From contig NZ_JAKTNU010000002.1 in the NCBI RefSeq assembly GCF_022760955.1, positions 1-64,000 of the forward strand: 64,000 nucleotides of DNA, in the 5' to 3' direction. The notes below the pieces were generated by a model. It ran no database searches. It saw only the letters and a program-made list of their open reading frames with translations, and was not told where the DNA came from. Positions 48,010-56,810 of the stretch are shown here, in pieces. This DNA comes from Thermus neutrinimicus. Lineage in GTDB: Bacteria; Deinococcota; Deinococci; Deinococcales; Thermaceae. Both the position numbers and the translations under genes were made by a program. Within the stretch, counting starts at the first letter, position 1; each line of letters opens with the position of its first letter.

Positions 48010-48377
48010 AGGCCAGGCTGTACCTCGTCCTGAGCGGCCATCCCTCCCAGGGTCTACCCCTGGAACTCCGCTGGGAAGGGGGGGAGGTGCAGGGAGTCTT
48101 CCGGCAGGCAAACCCCGTGCTGGGGGAGGTGGCCCTTCCCTTCGCCTCGAGGCTTACAGGGGAGCACCTAAAGGCCTTGCCCCTCCCTCCACCTTCCCTA
48201 AAGGTGGAGGGTCGGGTGCTGCCGGGCACCAAGGGTCTGGAGCTGGAGCTGGAGCTAAGCCTGATCCTCCCCGAGGGCCGGACCTGGGGGGAACGGGCCT
48301 TCACCCGTATCCTGGAACTCGTCTTCTACAAAAGCCTGGAGCGCTCCCTTCCCCAGGTGGTCCTTTCTCCGGTATAG
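48006..48377 (+). CDS. Hypothetical protein, 123 residues
   Basis: Starts MKARLYLVLSGHPSQGLPLE, overlapping the previous stop. Predicted beta-rich with a single C-terminal helix (ERAFTRILELVFYKSLERSL). No signal peptide or recognised domain. The TATAGT at 48373-48378 overlapping its stop codon may serve as -10 box for the hydrolase. Confidence 0.55.
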   Translation: MKARLYLVLSGHPSQGLPLELRWEGGEVQGVFRQANPVLGEVALPFASRLTGEHLKALPLPPPSLKVEGRVLPGTKGLELELELSLILPEGRTWGERAFTRILELVFYKSLERSLPQVVLSPV

Positions 48378-48398
48378 TGCCCTATAAAGGAGGTGTCC

Positions 48399-49073
48399 AT
48401 GCTGGAGATCCGGTACCTAGGCCACTCGGCGGTCTGGCTTTCCGACGGCAAGACCAAGGTGGTCATCGATCCCTTCCTCACCGGCAACCCCCTGGCCCCG
48501 GTGGGGGTGGGGGAGGTGCAGGCGGACCTCATCCTGGTCACCCACGCCCACGGGGACCACTTCGGCGACGCCGTGGCCCTTTCCAAGAAGGGGGGCACGG
48601 TGGTTTCCACCTTTGAGATCGCCACCTATGCGGAGAAGCACGGGGCCAAGGCGGTGCCCATGAACATCGGGGGCACCTACCGCTTCGCCGGGGGCTGGCT
48701 CCAGTGGTTCCCCGCCTGGCACTCCTCCAGCTTCCCCGACGGCACCTATGGGGGTATGCCCATGGGGGTGGTGGTGGAGCTGGGTGGCAAGCGCATCTAC
48801 CATGCCGGGGACACCGCCTTATTCTCCGATATGCGCCTCATCGGGGAGCTGGGCCTGGACCTGGCCTTCCTGCCCATCGGCGACCACTTCACCATGGGGC
48901 CGGAAGACGCCCTAAAGGCTTTAGAGCTCCTTAAACCCAAGCGGGTGGTGCCCATCCACTACAACACCTTCCCCCCCATCCGTCAGGACGGGGACGCCTT
49001 TGCCGAGAGGGCCAAGGAAAAGGGCGTGGAGGGCCATGCCCTAAAACCGGGAGGGGTACTGGTCCTTGACTAG
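48399..49073 (+). CDS. UPF0173-type metal-dependent hydrolase (metallo-beta-lactamase fold)
   Basis: 224 residues. ATG at 48399 after AAAGGAGGT. Opening MLEIRYLGHSAVWLSDGKTK and VVIDPFLTGNPLAP, then the metal motif THAHGDHFGDA (HxHxDH) and later histidines in IYHAGDTALFSDM and VVPIHYNTFPPI. This is the UPF0173/YtkL pattern; substrate unknown. The kinase start overlaps its last codons. Confidence 0.88.
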   Translation: MLEIRYLGHSAVWLSDGKTKVVIDPFLTGNPLAPVGVGEVQADLILVTHAHGDHFGDAVALSKKGGTVVSTFEIATYAEKHGAKAVPMNIGGTYRFAGGWLQWFPAWHSSSFPDGTYGGMPMGVVVELGGKRIYHAGDTALFSDMRLIGELGLDLAFLPIGDHFTMGPEDALKALELLKPKRVVPIHYNTFPPIRQDGDAFAERAKEKGVEGHALKPGGVLVLD

Positions 49074-49893
49074 CCTGAGGCGCAAGGACTTCCGCCTGCA
49101 GATGCTCCTGGGCCTGGGGCAGACCGCCCAGGTCTACCTGGCGGAGGCCCCCGGTGGGGAGAAGGTAGCCCTTAAGCTTCCCCGCAAGGAGGTCAGGCAG
49201 GACCCCAAGCTGGCCGAGCGCTTCGCCCGGGAGGTTTCCCTCAGCCTTTCCCTGAAGCACCCCCACCTGGTCCAGGGGCTTTACGGGATACCCTTCGGCG
49301 AGGAGGCCTTTTTGGCCCTGGAGTACCTGGAGAGGGGAACCCTGGAGGCAGAGCTCCTCAAGGGCCCCCTTCCCCAGGAAGAGGCCGTGCGGGCACTTTT
49401 GCAGGTGGGAGACGCCCTGCTTTTCCTGCACCAAAGGGGTTTCCTCCATCAAGACGTGAAGCCCGCCAACGTGTTCGTGGGGGAAGGGGTTTACAAGCTG
49501 GGGGACCTGGGAACTGTGCGCCCCCTGACGGAGGCCTTCTCGGAGTATGCGGGAAGCCCCCACTACCTGGCTCCCGAGCTGTTCCTGGGGGGCAAACCTA
49601 GCCCCAAAAGCGATGCCTACAGCTTTGGGGTGATGGCCTATGAGCTCCTCACGGGAAGGCGGCCCTTTCGCGGGGAAACCCTCGAGGAGCTCAGAAACGC
49701 CCATCTCCTTCTCCCTCCCCCTCCCACCTCCCTTTCCCCCAGGCTGGACAAGGCCTTACGGCGCCTTTTGGCCAAGAACCCGGAGGAACGGCTTGACCTC
49801 AAGGCCTTCCTGGAGGTCCTGAAGAGCCCCCAGGCCCCCAAAGCCGAGGAAACCCCGCCCAAGCGCAAGGGGTTTCCCTTCTGGAGGAAGTAG
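49066..49893 (+). CDS. Soluble Ser/Thr protein kinase
   Basis: 275 residues, TTG start overlapping the hydrolase stop. Complete Hanks-type kinase with modified motifs: glycine loop LGLGQTAQVYLAE, lysine 37 (VALKLP), glutamate 56, catalytic loop LHQDVKPANVFV (HQD for HRD, aspartate 130, asparagine 135), DLG at 147-149 in place of DFG, and YLAPELF (APE). Probably active. It ends soon after the kinase domain with a basic tail (KRKGFPFWRK) and has no membrane or PASTA segment, so it is cytoplasmic. The following ATG starts right after its stop. Confidence 0.88.
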   Translation: MTSLRRKDFRLQMLLGLGQTAQVYLAEAPGGEKVALKLPRKEVRQDPKLAERFAREVSLSLSLKHPHLVQGLYGIPFGEEAFLALEYLERGTLEAELLKGPLPQEEAVRALLQVGDALLFLHQRGFLHQDVKPANVFVGEGVYKLGDLGTVRPLTEAFSEYAGSPHYLAPELFLGGKPSPKSDAYSFGVMAYELLTGRRPFRGETLEELRNAHLLLPPPPTSLSPRLDKALRRLLAKNPEERLDLKAFLEVLKSPQAPKAEETPPKRKGFPFWRK

Positions 49894-51792
49894 ATGGAAC
49901 CCATCTGGTACCCAAAGCCCGAGGAGGCCCGGGCCACCAGGCTTTTCCGGATCATGGAGGCCCTGGGCTTTCAAGACTACGAGGCCTTTTACCGGTACAG
50001 CGTGGAGGAGCTAGAGGACTTTTACGGGCAGTTTTTCACCCATCTTGGGATACCCTGGCGCAGGCCCTATGAGCGGGTGGTCTCCGGCACCTTCCCCCTC
50101 CCCCAGTTTTTCCCGGGGGGCCGGCTCAACCTGGTGGAGGCCGCCCTCAGCCACGAACCCGCCGCCCTAGCCCTCGTCCACGAAACCGAGGAGGGTGGGG
50201 TGCGCACCCTCACCTACGGGGAGCTGTTTCAGGAAGTGGAAAGGGTGGCGGCGGGGCTTCGCGCCTTGGGGGTGGAGCGAGGGGACCGGGTGGGCTTGTG
50301 GTTCCCCATGGGCCTCGAGGCGGCCATCCTCCTCCTGGCCACCGCCTGGCTGGGGGCCATCGCCATCCCCATCTTCTCCGGCTACGCCGCCGAGGCGGCG
50401 GCGGTGCGGCTTAAGGACGCCAAGGCCAAGCTCCTGGCGGTGCAGGACGGCTTCCACCGGCGGGGAAGAAGGGTGGAGCTCCTCCCGGAGGCCCGCAAGG
50501 CCCAGGCCCTGGCGGAAACCCCCCATCTTTTGGCGGTGCGCCGGCTGGGCCTGCCCCGGGAAGCCGGGGAAGCGGACTACGCATCCCTAAGGGGCGAGCC
50601 CTCCCCCCCAGAGGAGATGGAAAGCATGGACCCCTTCATGCTCATCTACACCTCGGGCACCACCGGCCGCCCCAAGGGAACCGTTCACTACCACGCGGGC
50701 TTCCCCCTCAAGGCCGCCTTGGACCTGGCCCTTCTCTTTGACCTGAGGGAGGGGGACCGGCTTTTCTGGTTCACGGACCTGGGCTGGATGATGGGGCCCT
50801 GGGCCATCCTGGGGGGGTTGATTCTGGGAGCCACGGTGTTCCTCTACGACGGGGCCCCCGACTACCCGGGGCCGGAAAGGCTTTGGCGGATGGTGGAGGT
50901 CCACCGCCTCACCCACCTGGGCCTCTCCCCCACCCTGGTGCGGGGCCTGATCCCCTTGGGGGAGGAGCCCATAAGGGCCCACGACCTTAGCTCCCTCCGG
51001 GTTCTCGGCTCCACCGGGGAACCCTGGAACCTCGAGCCCTACCTCTGGTTCTTCCGCACGGTGGGAGAGGAAAGGAGGCCCATCGTGAACTACTCCGGCG
51101 GGACGGAGGTCTCCGGGGGCATCCTGGGCAACGTCCTGGTCAAACCCATCAAGCCCATGGGCTTCAACACCGCCGTGCCCGGGATGGCCGCGGCGGTACT
51201 GGACCCGGAGGGGAGACCCCTGGTGGGCCAGGTGGGGGAGCTGGCGGTGCTCAAGCCCTGGCCCGGCATGACCAAGGGCTTCTGGCAGGACGAGGCCCGC
51301 TACCTGGACACCTATTTCTCCCGCGTCCCCGGGGTTTGGGTTCACGGGGATCTGGCCCTTCAGGACGAGGAAGGCCACTTCTTCATCCTGGGCCGGAGCG
51401 ACGACACCCTAAAGGTGGCGGGGAAGCGGGTGGGCCCAGCCGAGGTGGAAACCGCCGCCATCGCCCATCCCGCCCTGAAGGAGTGCGCCGCCATCGGGGT
51501 ACCCCATCCGGTGAAGGGAGAGGCCATCGTGCTCTTTGCCGTGCTAAAGCCCGGCTTCTCCCCAAGCCCCGAGCTGGCCCAGGCGGTGGCCGACCGGGTG
51601 GCGGAGGCCCTGGGCAAACCCTTAAAGCCGGAAAAAGTGGTCTTCGTGCCCGACCTCCCCAAAACCCGCAACGCCAAAGTCATGCGCCGGGTGGTGCGGG
51701 CGGTCTACCTGGGCCAGGACCCGGGGGATCTCTCTGCCCTGGAAAACCCCGAGGCGGTGGAGGCCATCCGCCAGGCCTCCCAGGAAAGCTAG
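49894..51792 (+). CDS. Acetyl-CoA synthetase-like AMP-forming ligase
   Basis: 632 residues, the length of acetyl-CoA synthetases. N-terminal ACAS-like cap (TRLFRIMEALGFQDYEAFYR), core [72 protein letters not shown], and lysine in LPKTRNAKVMRRVVRA, the position regulated by acetylation in relatives. The substrate pocket differs from true Acs (usual VTGHSY/W region replaced by FTDLGWMMGPWAILGG, which is near-canonical), so acetate or propionate is likely. Directly follows the kinase gene. Confidence 0.87.
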   Translation: MEPIWYPKPEEARATRLFRIMEALGFQDYEAFYRYSVEELEDFYGQFFTHLGIPWRRPYERVVSGTFPLPQFFPGGRLNLVEAALSHEPAALALVHETEEGGVRTLTYGELFQEVERVAAGLRALGVERGDRVGLWFPMGLEAAILLLATAWLGAIAIPIFSGYAAEAAAVRLKDAKAKLLAVQDGFHRRGRRVELLPEARKAQALAETPHLLAVRRLGLPREAGEADYASLRGEPSPPEEMESMDPFMLIYTSGTTGRPKGTVHYHAGFPLKAALDLALLFDLREGDRLFWFTDLGWMMGPWAILGGLILGATVFLYDGAPDYPGPERLWRMVEVHRLTHLGLSPTLVRGLIPLGEEPIRAHDLSSLRVLGSTGEPWNLEPYLWFFRTVGEERRPIVNYSGGTEVSGGILGNVLVKPIKPMGFNTAVPGMAAAVLDPEGRPLVGQVGELAVLKPWPGMTKGFWQDEARYLDTYFSRVPGVWVHGDLALQDEEGHFFILGRSDDTLKVAGKRVGPAEVETAAIAHPALKECAAIGVPHPVKGEAIVLFAVLKPGFSPSPELAQAVADRVAEALGKPLKPEKVVFVPDLPKTRNAKVMRRVVRAVYLGQDPGDLSALENPEAVEAIRQASQES

Positions 51793-51795
51793 CCC

Positions 51796-54162
51796 GTGCG
51801 CACCCTAAGCCTTCTTCTCCTCCTGGGCCTTGCCCTGGCCACCCCGTTGGAGGAGGCGCGGGAACTCTATGCCCAAGGGGAGATGGCCGGGGTCTTGGCC
51901 CGCCTTGGCCCTCTTCTCCAGGGCTACGACCCTCCGGAGGAGGCCTTGCTCCTTGCGGGCTTCGCCCAGTACCGCTTAGGACGCCTGGAGGAAGCCCTTT
52001 TCACCTTCAGCCGGCTGGTGGGCACCTTGAAAGGGGGTAGCGAGGCCCTTTACGGATTCGGCCTAACCTTAAGGGCCTTGGGGGACCCGGAAGGGGCGAG
52101 AGCCGCCCTGGACTGGGCCCTAAGGCAGGGTTACCGGGAGGCAGAAGGCATCCTGGATAGCCTTCCCCCGCCTCCTTCCTTAGCCCCCAAGGCCCGCAAG
52201 GCCCCGCCTCCTTTCCGTGCGGAGAAGGGAAGGCTTTGGATCGGGGACAAGCCCTTCCAGGTGCGCGGGGTCAACCTGGGGGTGGCCTTGCCCGGGCGCT
52301 TTCCCGCGGAGTTCCCGGAGGAGGAAGCCCTCTACCGGGCCTGGCTGGAGCTCCTTTCCGCCATGGGGGCCAACACGGTGCGTACCTACACCCTCTTACC
52401 CCCCGCCTTCTACCGGGCCCTTTGGGGCCACAACCGCCTCCACCGGGACCGGCCCCTTTACCTTTTCCAGGGGGTATGGACCGAGCTCCCGGAGGAGGAG
52501 GGCCTCGAGGACTGGGAGGGGCCTTTCTTGGATAGGTTCCTCCTTGAGGGCCGAGAGGTCTTGGACGCCCTCCACGGAAACCTCAGCCGCCCACCCCGCC
52601 CGGGCCATGCCCATGGGGAGTACGCCGCCGATGTCTCCCCTTGGGTTATGGGCCTCTTGGTGGGCCGGGAGTTCGAGCCCTACTCGGTGGAAGCCTACAA
52701 CCGGCGCCATCTAGGCCGCACCTACTGGGGTAGGTTCCTCGAGGCCTCCCCAGAGGCCAGCCCCTTCGAGGCCTACTTGGCCGAGGTCCTGGACCGCCTG
52801 GCCACCTACGAGTGGGAGGCCTATGGAACGGCGCGCCCCCTAAGCTTCGTCAACTGGCCCACCCTGGACCCCCTAAGCTGGCCAAGCGAGGCGGGTTTGC
52901 GGGAAGAGTATGAGCTGCGCCGCGCCCGTGGGGAAAAGGTGGAACCACCCCGTCCAGGACCTGTCCACGAGGAGGATACCGTTACCCTAGACCCCACCCA
53001 CCTGAAACCTACGCCGGGTAGCCCCGTAACCCTCTTCGCCACCTACCACGTCTACCCCTACTACCCCGATTTCCTGGTCAATGAACCGGAACTGTCCCCA
53101 AACCGCTTCCGGGCCTACCTGTCCCGCCTAAAGGCCCACCACGGGGAGATGCCCCTCCTCATCGCCGAGTTTGGCCTGCCCAGTAGCCGGGGCATCGCCC
53201 ACCTTCACCCCGAAGGCCTCCACCACGGGGGGCATTCCGAACCCGAGCAAGCGGAAAAGGTCCTGGCCCTTTGGCAGGACATTGCTAGCTTGGACCTGGC
53301 CGGAGGGATGGTTTTTGCCCTCATGGACGAATGGTTCAAGAGAAACTGGCTCGTGGCCCCCTTTGAGCTTCCCACCCCACGCGACCCCTTCTGGCACAAC
53401 CTCCTGGACCCCGAGGAGAACTATGGCCTCATCGCCGCCACCGCTAAGGAAACCTTCCGGCTGGATGGCCAGGGGCAGGAATGGGAGGCCATACCCTTCC
53501 TCCTCCGGGAAGAAGGGCGCCTCCTCAAGGCCCATGCGGACCCCGAGTACCTTTGGCTCCTCTACCTAGGGCCCTTACCCTTAAGGCTTTGCCTGGACAC
53601 CGTGCCCGGCGGGGTTCCGGTGACCGAGGGGTTTGGAGCGGAGTTCCTCCTGGAGGTGAACGCCGAGGGGGGAAGGCTTCTGGCGGAGAAGGGGTATTAC
53701 CCCTTTCAAGAGCTGGACCATGGCCTGCCCGGAACAGAATACCTCCACTTCCGGGGGGCCACGCGGCCGGGGTCAGGACCCTTTGTACCCTTCCTCCTCG
53801 AGCCCAACCGCCGGCGCACCGGTCGGGACGGCACCGACTACCCCCGCATCGTCTACGAGCTGGGGAAGCTCCAGCGGGGCCAGGACCCCGAAGGAGCCCG
53901 GGACCCCACGGCGGACTACGCCCTGGGAAAGGAGGGGCTAGTGGAACTCCGCATTCCCTGGGGCATGCTCCTCATCACGGACCCCAGCCAGCGCCTGGCC
54001 TGGTACGCTCCTGGGCCTATCCCCATAGACGGCATCCGCCTCCTCCTCCCAGGGGCCCCACCCGTCCGCTTTTCCTGGCCCACCTGGGAGGAACCCGCCT
54101 TCACCCTAAGGCTTAAACCCCTCTACTTCCGCCTTCAGGAGCTCTGGCGAGGAGGGCCTTGA
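51796..54162 (+). CDS. Exported TPR plus glycoside-hydrolase-like protein
   Basis: 788 residues, GTG start three bases after the ligase gene. Signal peptide 1-16; helical repeats (TPR-like) 18-130; a proline-rich joint; then a TIM-barrel-like domain starting FQVRGVNLGVALPG, with LSAMGANTVRTYTLLPPAFY, and the two acid motifs typical of clan A glycosidases: LLIAEFGLPSS (E458) near the strand-7 position and ALMDEWFKRNW (D511, E512). The C-terminal 220 residues are beta-rich. It likely cleaves or transfers sugars outside the cell. It overlaps murJ on the other strand by 50 bases. Confidence 0.7.
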   Translation: MRTLSLLLLLGLALATPLEEARELYAQGEMAGVLARLGPLLQGYDPPEEALLLAGFAQYRLGRLEEALFTFSRLVGTLKGGSEALYGFGLTLRALGDPEGARAALDWALRQGYREAEGILDSLPPPPSLAPKARKAPPPFRAEKGRLWIGDKPFQVRGVNLGVALPGRFPAEFPEEEALYRAWLELLSAMGANTVRTYTLLPPAFYRALWGHNRLHRDRPLYLFQGVWTELPEEEGLEDWEGPFLDRFLLEGREVLDALHGNLSRPPRPGHAHGEYAADVSPWVMGLLVGREFEPYSVEAYNRRHLGRTYWGRFLEASPEASPFEAYLAEVLDRLATYEWEAYGTARPLSFVNWPTLDPLSWPSEAGLREEYELRRARGEKVEPPRPGPVHEEDTVTLDPTHLKPTPGSPVTLFATYHVYPYYPDFLVNEPELSPNRFRAYLSRLKAHHGEMPLLIAEFGLPSSRGIAHLHPEGLHHGGHSEPEQAEKVLALWQDIASLDLAGGMVFALMDEWFKRNWLVAPFELPTPRDPFWHNLLDPEENYGLIAATAKETFRLDGQGQEWEAIPFLLREEGRLLKAHADPEYLWLLYLGPLPLRLCLDTVPGGVPVTEGFGAEFLLEVNAEGGRLLAEKGYYPFQELDHGLPGTEYLHFRGATRPGSGPFVPFLLEPNRRRTGRDGTDYPRIVYELGKLQRGQDPEGARDPTADYALGKEGLVELRIPWGMLLITDPSQRLAWYAPGPIPIDGIRLLLPGAPPVRFSWPTWEEPAFTLRLKPLYFRLQELWRGGP

Positions 54163-55600
54163 GGGGCAGGCGCAGGGCTATGGCCCCCAAAAGGAAAAGC
54201 CCCAGGCCTAGCCCCCCGCCCACCACGAGGGGTAGGAGGGCCTCCGTGGCGCTTCGAGTGGGAAACACCTGGGCCAAGACCAAGCCGGGCAAGGCGGCCA
54301 AGAGCCCTGCCAATAGGGCCCGGAGGAGAAAGGGCGGGAACCCCCAAAGCCCCACTCCCTCCCGGGCCAGAAGGCGCAGGTAAAGGAAAAGCCCCAGATA
54401 CCCTGCCAAGGCGGTGGCCAGGTTCAGGGGAAAAAGCCCGGCATCCCGGAGAAACCAGTACCCCAGGGTGTTGGTCAGAAACACGGTGGCGCTAGCGGAA
54501 ACCGCCTCCCGGATCCGCCCCAGGGCGTAAAGCCCCCTTAGGAGCAGGGTGTTCACCCCCCAGGGCAACACGGCAAAACCCAGGGCCGCCAGAACCTGGG
54601 CGCTGTAGGCCCGGTTCTCCGGGGTTAGAGGGCCAAAGAGCCCGAAGAGCACCACCACCACAAAGGGGGCTAGACCGGTGAGAACCCCCCCCAGGAGGGC
54701 CAGGAGAAGGGTAAGCCGGCGCAAAGGACCCAGGAGGAAACGGGCGAGGGCCTCGCCCCTCAGGGCGCTCATCCTGGGGAACAAGGCGATGGCCGGCGAG
54801 GTGGCAAAAAGCCCCAGGACCATCTGGAAGACCACCTCGGCGTTGTAGAACCCCGTGACCGCCGCCGGGGGGTAGCGGGTGAGGATATGGGTCAGGACCA
54901 GGTTTAAGAACTGGCGCAAGGAGGTGGTGAAGGCAAAGGGCCCCATCCGCCCCAAGGCTGGGAGGAAGGCCTGGTGCCAGCGCCACTCCAGGACATAACC
55001 CCTAAGGAAAGGCAGCTGGACCAAGGCCTGGACCAGCCCTCCCAGGGCCACGGAAAGCCCTAGGAAAGTGGGGTCTCCCGGGAATAGGGCCATGAGGCCG
55101 ATGGCCACCAGGTTGAAGGCCACTGGACCCAAGGCGTAGGGGAGAAAGCGTTCCTCCGCCTGAAGAAGGGCGGAGAAAAGCGCCGCCATGGAGATGCCCA
55201 GGAGAAAGGGTAGGAGAAGCCGGGTGAGGTAGACCACCTGGGCCAAGCCCCCGTCCTCCCGCAGGTGGCTTTCCCCAGCCACCAAAAGCCCCACCACCCA
55301 AGGGGCCAGGAGATACCCCAGGCCCAAAACCAGGAGGTTAACCCCCAACAGGAAAGCTCCAAAGCGGCGGGCAAAGGCCCGGGCCTCCTCCGGGGGCAGG
55401 CCCTTTAGAAGGGGGATGAGGGCGTTCTGCACCGCCCCCTCCGCCAGTAGCTCCCGGAGGAGGTTGGGCACCCGGTAGGCCACGTTGAAGGCATCCTTCA
55501 GGGCGTCGGGGTAGAGGGCGTTGAAGACCGCCTGGCGCACCAGGCCCAAGACCCTCGAGGCCAAGGTACCCCCCATGACCAGGAGGACCTTACGCAGCAT
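54113..55600 (-). CDS. murJ: Lipid II flippase MurJ (MviN)
   Basis: 495 residues with about 14 membrane helices. MurJ marks: SRVLGLVRQAVFNALYPDAL, DAFNVAYRVPNLLRELLAEG with AVQNALIPLL, SLRQFLNLVLTHILTRYPPA. It moves lipid II across the membrane for peptidoglycan synthesis. Its ATG lies inside the end of the upstream nuclease-like gene, so they share a message. Confidence 0.93.
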   Translation of the reverse strand: MLRKVLLVMGGTLASRVLGLVRQAVFNALYPDALKDAFNVAYRVPNLLRELLAEGAVQNALIPLLKGLPPEEARAFARRFGAFLLGVNLLVLGLGYLLAPWVVGLLVAGESHLREDGGLAQVVYLTRLLLPFLLGISMAALFSALLQAEERFLPYALGPVAFNLVAIGLMALFPGDPTFLGLSVALGGLVQALVQLPFLRGYVLEWRWHQAFLPALGRMGPFAFTTSLRQFLNLVLTHILTRYPPAAVTGFYNAEVVFQMVLGLFATSPAIALFPRMSALRGEALARFLLGPLRRLTLLLALLGGVLTGLAPFVVVVLFGLFGPLTPENRAYSAQVLAALGFAVLPWGVNTLLLRGLYALGRIREAVSASATVFLTNTLGYWFLRDAGLFPLNLATALAGYLGLFLYLRLLAREGVGLWGFPPFLLRALLAGLLAALPGLVLAQVFPTRSATEALLPLVVGGGLGLGLFLLGAIALRLPLKALLARAPEGGSRGV

Positions 55601-56654
55601 TCCCTTCCAGCACCTCCTGGAATATTTCCAAAAAGTTCGCCTGGTTGACCACCGTGAGGCCGTGGAGGGCGGAAAGCTCCTTGGCGCGGGCCTTGTCCAT
55701 GCCCAAAAGCACCAAAAAGCTCTCCCTGGCGGATAGCCCCAGCACCTTCTTCAGCCCCGCGTACTTGGCGATGTGGGCCTGGAAATCCCCCGTTTTAGCC
55801 TCAAACCAGAAAAACCGCTCCCCTACCCTGAGGAGCACATCCAGCTCCATGCTGTCCCCGTTGGGCAGGGTGACCTGGTAGCCCACCGCCACCTCGTGAG
55901 GCAGGTTCTTGGAGCGCAGGAACTTGCGAAGCCTTTCCGCCACGTAACGCTCCAGCCAACCCCCGGTGAGGAAGTTCTGCACCCACCCCTCCGTGCTGGC
56001 CTTGGCCCGGATGCGCCGTTCCTCGCTCTTGTAGTGGTAGGAGGTGAGGAGGGCATACTGCTTGAGCATGGTGCAGAACTGGGTGGAGTTGGCGATCTCC
56101 TCCTGGGTGGCCTCGGAAAGGGAGAGCTCAAACTGCCGCTTGGTGGAAAGGCTTTGCTTGAGGCGCTCGTAAAGCTTCTCCAGGCTGGAATAGCGGTCCC
56201 CCAGGAAGAGGGCCAGCCGGGTCAACACCTTCTCCTTTTCCTCCTCCTCCTGCGGCTTCTTCACCACCTGGATGCCCAGACCCTTCAGCCATTCCTCCAG
56301 CGAGGCCGCCCTTTTCCCCCTCGAGGGCTCCGGCACCCGGCTGGGCGAGGCCAAAGCCGCCTCCGCCCCCCCGGGCTCCCGGAAAAGACGCCAGATCTCC
56401 CGGGTCAGGGCCAGGAAACGGGTGCGCACGGGATCCTCGGCTCCCTCCAGACCCGGCGGGGTAAGGCCCGAGCGCAGGGTATCCAAAAGCCAGGCCTCCA
56501 GGGCTTCCTGAAGGCTCTCCCGGGCGGCCTCGAGGTGGGGAGCCTCCACGCGCAGGCCCAGCTCAGGAAGCTCGGCCACGAAACGGCCAGGGCCCAGGAG
56601 GTCATACCGCGCCTGGGCCATGGACTTTTCCAAATAGCGGGTAAGAACGCCCAC
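55590..56654 (-). CDS. HicB-like domain fused to PD-(D/E)XK nuclease-like domain
   Basis: 354 residues from GTG 56654 (ATG 56666 is the alternative). Residues 3-70 follow the HicB antitoxin pattern: TRYLEKSMAQARYDLLGPGR, then FVAELPELGLRVEAPHLEAA, ESLQEALEAWLLDTLRSG. A charged helical linker follows. The C-terminal third reads as a restriction-like nuclease: GGWLERYVAERL (E235), SMELDVLLRV (D272), FFWFEAKTGDF (E285, K287), then KYAGLKKVLGL. The E-x-K after a strand with D is the PD-(D/E)XK core; a similar tail is found in DUF1887/Card1-type nucleases. No HicA toxin gene is near. Function unknown; a defence or regulatory role is possible. Confidence 0.65.
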   Translation of the reverse strand: MGVLTRYLEKSMAQARYDLLGPGRFVAELPELGLRVEAPHLEAARESLQEALEAWLLDTLRSGLTPPGLEGAEDPVRTRFLALTREIWRLFREPGGAEAALASPSRVPEPSRGKRAASLEEWLKGLGIQVVKKPQEEEEKEKVLTRLALFLGDRYSSLEKLYERLKQSLSTKRQFELSLSEATQEEIANSTQFCTMLKQYALLTSYHYKSEERRIRAKASTEGWVQNFLTGGWLERYVAERLRKFLRSKNLPHEVAVGYQVTLPNGDSMELDVLLRVGERFFWFEAKTGDFQAHIAKYAGLKKVLGLSARESFLVLLGMDKARAKELSALHGLTVVNQANFLEIFQEVLEGNAA

Positions 56655-56661
56655 GCACCTA

Positions 56662-56667
56662 AGCATA
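56662..56667 (-). promoter_or_regulatory. Leaderless-type -10 box of the HicB/nuclease gene
   Basis: TATGCT on the minus strand, seven bases before the GTG at 56654. It lies after the tRNA-Leu terminator, so this gene and murJ are probably transcribed on their own. Confidence 0.4.
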
Positions 56668-56684
56668 CCAAGGGAAAAAGGTTT

Positions 56685-56705
56685 GGCCCCGGGAAACCCG
56701 GGGCC
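56685..56705 (-). terminator. Rho-independent terminator after tRNA-Leu
   Basis: GGCCCCGGG with its reverse complement around a three-base loop (nine-bp stem), followed on the minus strand by AAACCTTTTT. It is four bases downstream of the encoded CCA end of the tRNA. Confidence 0.75.
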
Positions 56706-56708
56706 CCA

Positions 56709-56796
56709 TGGTGCCGGGGACGGGACTCGAACCCGTACGGGGGTAACCCCCCAGCGGATTTTAAGTCCGCAGCGTCTACCGTTCCGCCACCCCGGC
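56709..56796 (-). tRNA. tRNA-Leu (anticodon TAA)
   Basis: Acceptor stem GCCGGGG pairs with CCCCGGC. Anticodon stem-loop GCGGA-CTTAAAA-TCCGC gives anticodon TAA, reading UUA and UUG. It has the long variable arm of leucine tRNAs (GGGGGGTTACCCCC), T-arm GGGTTCGAGTCCC, discriminator A and an encoded CCA (56711-56709). It sits 15 bases after the LCP gene on the same strand, perhaps cut from its transcript. Confidence 0.95.
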
Positions 56797-56810
56797 GGGC
56801 GCCTTCCATA

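Noticed and set aside
55590-56654. Calling the nuclease gene Card1/Can2
   Set aside because: The nuclease motifs are similar but there is no CARF domain; the N-terminus is HicB-like, and no CRISPR genes are near.
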